Shown here: piece after piece, positions 36,801 through 44,800 of the stretch
How positions within the stretch are numbered: position 1 is the first letter of the stretch
How the letters are laid out: each line of letters begins with the position of its first letter
The notes under the pieces: model-generated
The model's input: only the letters and a program-made list of their open reading frames with translations
What the model was told of the DNA's origin: nothing
Database searches by the model: none
Position numbers and translations under genes: made by a program
Source of the DNA: Nostoc sp. NOS(2021)
Lineage (GTDB): Bacteria; Cyanobacteriota; Cyanobacteriia; Cyanobacteriales; Nostocaceae
DNA length: 64,000 bases
Direction of reading: 5' to 3'
Assembly (NCBI RefSeq): GCF_017115025.1
Contig: NZ_JABXKM010000033.1
Location: forward strand, 20,765-84,764

Positions 36801-38835
36801 ACGCTTTATTTCTAATCCTTTTAGCAACTACGACAAAGCGCGACTATACAAAACAGGAGACAAGGCGCGTTATTTGCCCAATGGCGAGTTAGAGTATTTA
36901 GGACGCATCGACAATCAAGTAAAGATTCGCGGTTTCCGTATCGAGTTAGGCGAAATTGAAGTAGTTTTAAGTCAACACCCCTTAGTACAGGAAAGTGTCG
37001 TCATCATCAGAGAAGACATCTCTGGAGATAAACGTGTTGTGGCTTACTTAGTGCCTGCTGTTCATCAAAAAACATTACCCCAGCAAGTTGCCCAATGGCA
37101 GACCGAGTACGTTAGTGACTGGCAAATGCTCTATGAACAAGCCTATAGTCAGCGATCGGCATCCACAGATGACCTCACGTTCAATATTACTGGTTGGAAC
37201 AGTAGTTATACCAGGCAACCCATCCCAACTGGGGAAATGCAGGAGTGGGTTGAGAATACAGTCAATCGAATTTTGGCTGGTTTTCCGAAACGGGTACTAG
37301 AAATTGGTTGTGGAACAGGGTTACTGCTATCTCGCATTGCCAAGCACTGTCAACAGTATTGGGGATGTGATTATTCGATCGCCGCCATACAGCACGTTGA
37401 GCAGATATGCTCCACGGTTGATGGTCTAGCTCATGTGCGGCTGCTGCACCAAATGGCGGATAACTTTGAAGGTATCCCTCAAGGCGAATTCGACACTGTT
37501 ATTTTGAACTCAGTAGTGCAGTATTTCCCAAGTGTTGAGTATTTGTTGCAGGTGATCGAAGGAGGAATGAACGCGATCGCCCAACAGGGTACGCTATTCG
37601 TGGGTGATGTCCGCAGCTTGCCATTGCTGGAGCCATACCATGCAGCTGTGCAGTTGTCCCAAGCTGCTGAGGATAGAACTATTGAGCAATGGCAGCGAAT
37701 GGTACATCAGAGTGTGGCCGTTGAAGAAGAATTGGTCATCGATCCCAGTTTCTTCATCGCCCTCCAGACACGCTTTCCTCAGATTACTTGGGTGGAAATT
37801 CAGCCCAAACGCGGTTACGCGCAAAATGAGCTAACCCAATTCCGCTATGATGTTACCCTTCATATCGGTGCTGATGTTCAAACAACTAGCATTTCTTGGC
37901 TAAACTGGCAACTCGATGCTCTTTCATTCACACAAATTGAACATCAACTGCAACAAGAACAGCCAGAACTGTTGGGAATCAGGCGCGTGCCGAATCAACG
38001 AGTACAGCAAGCACTACAGATTTGGCAATGGTTGGAAAATCCCCCGGCTGTAGAAACAGTCAGCCAACTGCGGCAGGTATTAGCACAACAGCCAACAGTT
38101 GGGGTCAATCCAGAGCAGTTTTGCCAATTGGGGCAGGAACTCGGTTACACTGTCCACCTGAGCTGGTGGGAGAGTAGTCAGGATGGTTGCTATGATGTGG
38201 TGTTCTGCCGCAATAATTCAACGCAGACACTTGCACTGAGAGAAGCCGAAGTGTCTGACGCACAAAGGGCAATCACCCACTTCGACTGCGCTCAGTACAA
38301 GTTCTGGGATAGTTCAGCCGTTACAACCAAACCCTGGACTGACTATACTAACAATCCCCTACGCGGCAAGTTAGTCCAAAAACTGGTGCCGCAGGTGCGT
38401 GAATATATCCAAGAAAAGCTACCCGATTACATGGTGCCGCAGTCTTTTGTCGTCCTCAATGCCCTGCCGTTGACACTCAATGGCAAGGTGGATCGCCGCT
38501 CCCTGCCTTCACCTGATACAGCCACAAGAAGTCTTTCTACTGGCTTTGTTTTACCTCGCACCCCAATTGAAGCTCAACTGGTTCGGATCTGGAGTCAAGT
38601 CCTGGGAGTTGAAAGTATTGGTGTTAAGGACAACTTCTTTGAGCTAGGTGGTCATTCCCTACTAGCTACCCAAGTCCTCTCACAGATCAACTCAGCTTTT
38701 GGACTCGATCTGTCTATACAGATAATGTTTGAGTCTCCTACAGTAGCCGGGATAGCAGAATACATCAAAGTAATGGATTGGGCAACACAAAATTTGCCAG
38801 TAAAAGAAGTCAGCGTCGAAATAGTGGAGTTATGA
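30847..38835 (+). CDS. NRPS: TubC-like docking - C - A - PCP - C - A(embedded MT) - PCP
   Basis: C motifs MHHIITDGW and IHHIAADGW; A3 AYVMYTSGSTGQPKG and AYIIYTSGSTGKPKG; embedded SAM-MT FPKRVLEIGCGTGLLLSRIAKHC; PCP LGGHSLLATQ twice; ATGA overlap with previous CDS. Confidence 0.95.
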   Translation: MITEQFLANLQTKGVKIWIDGDQLGCRAPKGVMTADIQQELKERKTEILAFLKEAQTATQSNSFPLVPVSRDEEIPLSFAQQRMWFLYQLDKESPFYNESCQLRIVGKLSVTALEQSINEIIRRHEALRTSFAVREGIPFQAIAPSFTINIPVIDLQGLPEASVQQIVTQEVRKPFELDSIPLLQATLLRQEVESHLLILTMHHIITDGWSMGIFFKELEVLYHAFTKGQPNPLPELTIQYADFALWQRKWLTKEVQEKQLEYWKQQLADAPPLLELPTDYPRPPVQTFTGATKKFQIEEHLTSQLITLSQKSGVTLFMTLLAAFGILLHRYSGQNDICIGSPFANRDRQEVDPLIGCFVNTLVLRTQIEDNPSFSQFLQQVRSVVWDAHAHQNLPFEQVVEALQPERSLSYNPLFQVVFVLENFSLDTLELPDISLTPEMVERGTSQFDLSLSIWQTQKGLIGSWEYNSDLFEADTIARMTGHFQTMLSTIVAHPDQRIGELPLLTEPEQHQLLTEWNNTQANYPQDKCIHQLFEEQVERTPDAVAVVFDNQKLTYYELNSQANQLAHYLQSLGVGADVLVGLCVERSSETLPEASLSMIVGILGILKAGGAYVPLDPEYPQERLNFMLEDTGLSVVLTQEKLGDRLRRGFTDSPEETLRDRKADVICLDSNWDIINQQTKHNPTTSTKADNLAYVMYTSGSTGQPKGVAVDHRAVNRLVINTNYIDIKPTDVIAQASNYAFDAATFEIWGALLHGARLVGVSKELALSPQDFAAFMRSQGISVLFLTTALFNQIAQEVPSAFNSLRHLLFGGEAVDPKWVKEVLKNGAPQRLLHVYGPTENTTFSSWYLVQDVPEDATTIPIGRAIANTQVYILDKNLQPVPVGLPGELHIGGAGLAQGYLHRPETTAEKFIEIELFDRVERVYKTGDLVRSLPDGNIEYIERIDNQVKIRGFRIELGEIETVLSQYPHVQASCAIAREDIPGDKRLVAYIVPQKEQTLTVSVLRSFLKEKLPEYMVPSAIVILEGLPLTSNGKLDRRALPAPDLHSQLSDKYVAPRNSIEEILSGIWAQVLKVERVGIHDNFFELGGHSLLATQIISRIPEAFGTSLPLRSLFKSPTVAQLSEVIASELQTGSSLVLPAILPVSTRLDIPLSWAQERLWFLHHLEGESGAYTIPFAVRLEGNLNVKALSGAIEAIVRRHEVLRTRFEIKDDKPVQVIDPNINIMLPVVDLQNVADPWKQVEQLAIKEAYKPFDLARDPMLRVKMWQVAQQEYVLLLVIHHIAADGWSIGVLIHELSAHYRAISTGSSVELPELSVQYADFTVWQRQWLTNQVLERQLSYWKQELAGAPPLLELPTDRPRPAIQTFQGGIERFQLNASLTSALRQISQESGSTLFMTLLAGFVVLMSRYSGQKDLVVGSPIANRNRKEIEELIGFFVNILPLRFDLSRELTFADLLTQVRQVTQNAYEHQDLPFEILVEQLQPERKLNRNPLVQVVFVLQNAPSSGWDLPGLSVEKMPWGLDAARFDIELNFWETQSGLEGYCCYSSDLFDEATIARMMQHFQNLLEAICLQHTSGIAANSQQPVSLLPLLTQQERHQLLMEWNNTQVNYPQEKCIHQLFEEQVKRTPNAVAIVYGNQHLTYRELNCRANQLAHYLRSLGVGADVLIGLCVERSLSMVVGLLGILKAGGAYVPLDPEYPQDRLSFMLEDAQVSLLLTQQQLVESLPKHQARVVCLDIDWEKIAQNNESNLEKTTKPDNLAYIIYTSGSTGKPKGVLVNHSNVARLFAATDSWYNFNQDDVWTMFHSYAFDFSVWEIWGALLYGGRLVVVPYLVTRSPESFYELLCQEKVTILNQTPSAFRQLIQAEIAIATAGDLKLRLVIFGGEALELKSLQPWFERHGDQMPQLVNMYGITETTVHVTYRPLSKADLNHTVSVIGRPIPDLQVYVLDEHKQLVPIGVPGEMYVGGQGVTRGYLNRPELTDERFISNPFSNYDKARLYKTGDKARYLPNGELEYLGRIDNQVKIRGFRIELGEIEVVLSQHPLVQESVVIIREDISGDKRVVAYLVPAVHQKTLPQQVAQWQTEYVSDWQMLYEQAYSQRSASTDDLTFNITGWNSSYTRQPIPTGEMQEWVENTVNRILAGFPKRVLEIGCGTGLLLSRIAKHCQQYWGCDYSIAAIQHVEQICSTVDGLAHVRLLHQMADNFEGIPQGEFDTVILNSVVQYFPSVEYLLQVIEGGMNAIAQQGTLFVGDVRSLPLLEPYHAAVQLSQAAEDRTIEQWQRMVHQSVAVEEELVIDPSFFIALQTRFPQITWVEIQPKRGYAQNELTQFRYDVTLHIGADVQTTSISWLNWQLDALSFTQIEHQLQQEQPELLGIRRVPNQRVQQALQIWQWLENPPAVETVSQLRQVLAQQPTVGVNPEQFCQLGQELGYTVHLSWWESSQDGCYDVVFCRNNSTQTLALREAEVSDAQRAITHFDCAQYKFWDSSAVTTKPWTDYTNNPLRGKLVQKLVPQVREYIQEKLPDYMVPQSFVVLNALPLTLNGKVDRRSLPSPDTATRSLSTGFVLPRTPIEAQLVRIWSQVLGVESIGVKDNFFELGGHSLLATQVLSQINSAFGLDLSIQIMFESPTVAGIAEYIKVMDWATQNLPVKEVSVEIVEL

Positions 38836-41800
38836 GCATGACTAACAGCATTATTGAATTTCTCGATCGCCTGAGCAATTTGAATATTAACCTAGAGGCT
38901 AATGGCGATCGCTTGCGCTGTCATGCACCTGAAGGGGTGTTAACTCCAATGCTACTTCAGGAAATAACTGGGCGTAAAACAGAAATTATGCTGTTTTTAC
39001 AGCAAGCAAAGCAGGCTAAGACTTCTCATCAGTTGCCCATTCAAAGAGTGCCACGAGACGGTGAGCTAACACTGTCTTTTGCCCAACAGCGACTCTGGTT
39101 TCTGCACCATTTGTCACCCGACAGTCGTTCTTATAATTTCCTGGATGCTCAGAGGCTACATGGCTGGCTGAATATAATTGCACTGGAACAAAGTTTTAGT
39201 GAACTCATTCGCCGCCATGAAATCTTAAGAACTACTTTTCCTACCGTAGACGGACAACCTGTTCAGGTCATTGCTCCTCCCACTACCTTCACTTTGCCAA
39301 TCCATAACTTGCAGGGATTGTCAGTCCAAGAACAAACTGATCGGATTCAACAAATAGCGAAGTCCTTTGCGTCCAAGCCCTTTAATCTAGCTGTTGACCC
39401 CTTAGTACAATTCACTCTACTCCAACTAAGTAACCAGGAATATGTACTGCTCTTAAAGATGCACCACATCATCTACGATGGCTGGTCTTTGGACATCTTC
39501 AAACGTGAGTTATCTCAGTTGTATGCAGCTTTCGCTCAAAGATTGCCCAACCCACTATCTGAATTACCTATCCAGTATGCTGACTTTGCAGTTTGGCAAC
39601 GCCAGTGGCTAACAGGCGAAGTCCTGGAACGCCAACTGAATTACTGGCAGCAACAGTTAGCAGATGTCTCTGGCGTACTAGAACTGCCTACTGATAAACC
39701 ACGTCCCCCAGTGCAGAGTTTCCGGGGTAGAGTTGAGCGTTTTCAACTGGATCGTGACCTCACACAACGCCTCAAGCAGTTGAGCCAAGAGTCAGACGCA
39801 ACATTGTTTATGACTTTACTGGCCGCTTTTTTGGTCTTGCTCTCTCGTTACAGTGGTCAGTTAGATATTGTTGTTGGTTCCCCGATCGCTAACCGCAATA
39901 ACAAGAGCATTGAGCAGCTAATAGGTTTTTTTACTAATACCCTAGCATTAAGGGGCGATCTCTCTGGCAACCCCAGCTTTGCTGACTTCTTAGCGCAAGT
40001 GCGGCAAACCACATTGTCAGCCTACGCGCACCAAGATTTACCTTTTGAGATGTTGGTAGAAAAGCTACAGCCAGAACGGGATTTGAGTCGTAATCCCTTG
40101 CTACAGGTAATGTTTTCCCTCCATAACACCCTACAGTCTTCTTGGGATTTGCCAGGTTTAACTATCCAGGACATATCCTTGCCAATTGATGAAATGGTCA
40201 GGTTTGACCTGGAAGTTCACTACTGGGAAGTTTCAGGATGTCTGGAGGGTATTTGGAATTACAGTGCTGATTTATTTGATGCAACGACAATTACTCGCAT
40301 AGCCCAACATTTTCAAATTTTACTACAAGCAATTATTGCCAATCCCAGAGCGCCAATTGCAGAATTACCACTGTTGACGATCGCAGAACGTCATCAATTG
40401 TTGGTGGAGTGGAACAACACTCAAGTAGACTATTCCTCCGATCAGTGTATCCATCAGTTATTTGAGAAGCAGGTAGAGCGTACCCCGGATGCTGTAGCAG
40501 TCGTTTTTGAAGATCAACAATTGACTTACCAGCAATTAAATACTCGTGCAAATCAATTGGCGCATTACTTGCGCTCATTAGGTGTGGGAGCAGAAGTGCT
40601 AGTTGGGTTGTGTGTGGAGCGATCGCTGTCAATGGTGGTAGGACTACTTGGTATTCTCAAGGCGGGTGGGGCATATCTGCCACTTGACCCAGAATATCCC
40701 CAAGACCGCTTGAGCTTTATGCTTGAAGATGCTCAAGTTAGGGTGTTGGTGACTCAGCAGCAGTTAGTAGAATCTCTGCCCAAACATCAGGCGCGTGTCG
40801 TTTGCTTAGACACCGATTGGGAAAAAATTGCTCAAAACAATGATTCAAATCTGGACAACACTGCCACACGCGATAACCTAGCTTATGTAATTTACACATC
40901 AGGTTCTACAGGTAAGCCCAAAGGTGTTTTAGTCAATCACTCTAATGTAGTGCGTCTGTTTGCAGCGACAAACTCTTGGTATAATTTCAACGCCCAAGAT
41001 GTGTGGACAATGTTCCACTCTTATGCATTCGACTTCTCAGTATGGGAAATTTGGGGTGCATTGCTGTATGGTGGACGACTGGTAGTAGTGCCATATTTAG
41101 TGACGCGATCGCCCGAATCCTTCTATGAGTTATTGTGTCAAGAAAAAGTCACAATTCTCAATCAAACACCTTCAGCCTTCCGCCAGTTAATTCAAGCAGA
41201 AATTGCGATCAGCTACGCTGGGCGGAACGCCATCGCAACTACTGGCGACTTGAACTTGCGCCTAGTAATTTTCGGTGGGGAAGCTTTAGAACTGTCGAGT
41301 TTGCAACCTTGGTTTGAACGTCACGGCGACCAGTTGCCCCAGTTAGTAAATATGTACGGGATTACAGAAACTACTGTACACGTTACCTATCGTCCCTTAA
41401 GCAAAGTCGATTTGCATGGTACAGCAAGTGTAATTGGTCGTCCAATTCCCGACTTACAAGTGTATGTGCTAGATGAAAATAAACAGCCAGTACCAATTGG
41501 CGTTTCTGGTGAGATGTACGTTGGTGGTGCTGGGGTAACTCGTGGCTATTTGAATCGTCCCGAACTGACCCAACAACGGTTTATCTCTCATCCTTTTAGC
41601 AAGAATCCCCAAGCACGACTATATAAAACAGGGGACTTGGCGCGTTATTTGCCCAATGGCGAGTTAGAGTATTTAGGGCGCATTGACCAGCAAGTGAAAA
41701 TTCGCGGGTTCCGCATCGAACTTGGAGAAATCGAGGCGGCGCTAACACAACACTTGGCTGTGGGGGAAACTATTGTAATTGCGCGAGAGGACGATCCTGG

Positions 41801-44800
41801 CAATAAGCGTCTGGTAGCTTATATTGTCCCTGACCAAAAATATGCTTTTCCAATTTTACAACTACTTCGTTTTCAAAATAAAAGCCTGTCTAATGAAGAG
41901 TTACTCTATAAGTTGCCGAATGGCATGATGGTTGCCCATCTGAATAAAAACGAGACAGAATTCGTCTACAAAGAACTTTGGGAAGAACAGACTTATTTAA
42001 AAAATGGCGTCACCATCAATGAAGGGGATTGCATTTTTGATGTGGGTGCCAATATCGGTCTGTTCACACTCTTTGTGGGTCAAATATGTAAAGAAGTTTC
42101 TATTTACGCATTTGAGCCAATTCCACCTGTTTTTGACCTATTACGCATAAATTCTGAGAACTATGGCTTAAATGTGAAGCTGTTTAATCTTGGGCTTTCC
42201 AGCGAGACAAAGAGTGATACCTTTACATATTATCCTCAAATTTCCGTCATTTCAGGACGCTTTGCTGATGCCAATCAAGAGCGAGAGGTAGTTAAATCCT
42301 TTTTGCTCAAACAACAAAATATTGTAGAAAATGAGACAGAAATATCTAGTCAGGCAATTGATGAACTACTAGCAGAAAGATTGCAGAGTCAGCAATTCAC
42401 TTGCCAGTTAAGAACAATTTCTGATGTGATTGGTGAGTATGGCGTTGAGAAAATCGATTTGCTGAAAATCGACGTAGAGAAAAGTGAGCAGGATGTGCTT
42501 TCAGGCATCCAGCAAGAAGATTGGCAAAAGATTAAGCAGATAGTTGTAGAGGTTCATAACATTAATGGCAGGTTGGAGGAGATTACAGCCCTGCTGAAAA
42601 AACATGGATACGACCTAACTATTGAGCAGGATGCTTTACTAGAAGATACTGTACTCTACAATATTTATGCTAGACGACCATCCATAAACCAGTACCTACC
42701 AGAAGAGACTGGTAGCGGGTTAGTCAGTGATTGTGTAAAACCGACCTGGATCAATGTGAGTTCATTACTCAGTGAGGTTCGCCACTGCCTACAAAAGAAG
42801 TTACCAGAGTACATGGTACCAAGTGCTTTTGTGCTGCTAGAATCCTTACCCCTGACTCCGAACGGCAAAGTAGACCGCAACGCCCTACCAAAACCAGACT
42901 TAGACAGCACACTGCTAGAAAAATATGTCGCTCCACGCACACCCATTGAGGAAATACTGGCACAAATTTGGGCGCAAGTTCTTAAAGTAGAGCGAGTTGG
43001 CATTCATGATAACTTCTTTGAATCAGGGGGACACTCGCTATTAGCGACCCAATTGCTCTCACGCATCCGCAACATTTTCAAATTAGAATTACCACTGCAT
43101 AGTCTGTTTGCAGCAACAACGGTTGCCAAATTCGCACAAGAAATTAAGCAGTTACAACAACAAAATTTAGAACTGTCTACACCACCTATCTTACCAAGGG
43201 CAAGTGATGCTGAATTACCACTATCATTTGCTCAACAGCGTTTGTGGTTTTTAGACCAGTTACAGCCTCTAAGCGCCTTTTACAACGTACCTGTAGCTTT
43301 GCGTCTAGTCGGAACTCTCGAAGTTGCGGCTTTAGAACAAAGCTTACAAGAAATTATTCATCGCCACGAAGCATTACGCACTAACTTCATTAAAGTTGAT
43401 GGAAAATCAACTCAAGTTATCCAAACACAAGCGAATTGGAAAGTATCAATTGTTGATTTAAAGCATTTATCCACACTTGTACTGAGCATCTCGACTTCGC
43501 TCGATGGAACCGAAGTCGAAGTAACTGAACAAGAAATTGCCACACAGCAATTAGCGCAACAACAAGCTATTCAACCTTTTAACCTGGCAACTGAACCATT
43601 AGTTAGGGCGACATTAATCGTACTGTCCAAGACAGAACACGCCTTATTAGTATGTATGCACCACATTGTCTTTGATGGCTGGTCAGTGGGTGTGTTTGTT
43701 CAAGAACTAGCAGCGCTGTACAATGCTTACTCACAAGATCAGCCGTCACCGTTAGCACCACTGCCGATTCAGTACGCAGATTTCGCAATTTGGCAGCGAA
43801 ACTGGTTACAAGGAGATGTTTTACAAAGCCAACTAAGTTACTGGCAACAACAACTGGCAAACGCACCAGCTTTATTGTCTCTACCCACAGACCGACCTAG
43901 ACCATCTGTGCAGACTGACAACGGTGCATATCAACAGTTTGCACTCTCAAAGGAGCTAACCAGTGGCTTGACACAACTGAGTCAACAACAAGGGGTGACT
44001 TTATTCATGACGCTGTTGGCAGTGTTTGATACTCTACTTTATCGCTATACAGGACAAGAAGATATTCTGGTGGGGTCTCCCATTGCTAACCGCGATCGCA
44101 GTGAGATAGAAGAGTTAATTGGCTTTTTTGTCAACACTTTAGTCATGCGTACAGATTTGGCAGGTAATCCCAGTTTTAGCGAATTACTGAGTCGTGTTCG
44201 AGAAGTCGCGTTGTCCGCGTATGCTCATCAGAACTTGCCTTTTGAAATGCTGGTAGAAGCATTGCAGCCAGAACGAGACCTCAGCTATACACCACTGTTC
44301 CAGGTGATGTTTGCCCTCCAGAATGCGTCCACATCTCAAGTAGAGTTGACTGGGTTGACTGTCACTCCATTAATAACAGAAGGCGCAACGGCAAAGTTTG
44401 ATTTAAGTTTGTTAATCCAGAATACAGCCACTGGGCTAGTGGGTTTTTGGGAGTACAACACTGACTTGTTTGATGCTAGTACCATTGAGCGAATGACTGG
44501 TCATTTTGTGACATTACTTGAAGGTATTATTGCTAACCCAGAACAGCAAATCTCACAATTGCCACTGTTGACAGCAGTTGAACAACAGCAGTTATTAGTG
44601 GAATGGAATGATACTCAAGTAGATTATCCTTCTGATAAGTGTATTCATCAGTTGTTTGAGGAGCAAGTTCAGCGTACACCCGATGCTATAGCAGTGGTGT
44701 TTGAAGATCAACAACTCACTTACCAGCAGTTGAATTGTCGCGCTAACCAGTTGGCGCACTACCTCAAGTCTTTGGGAGTGGGAGCAGATGTGCTAGTAGG

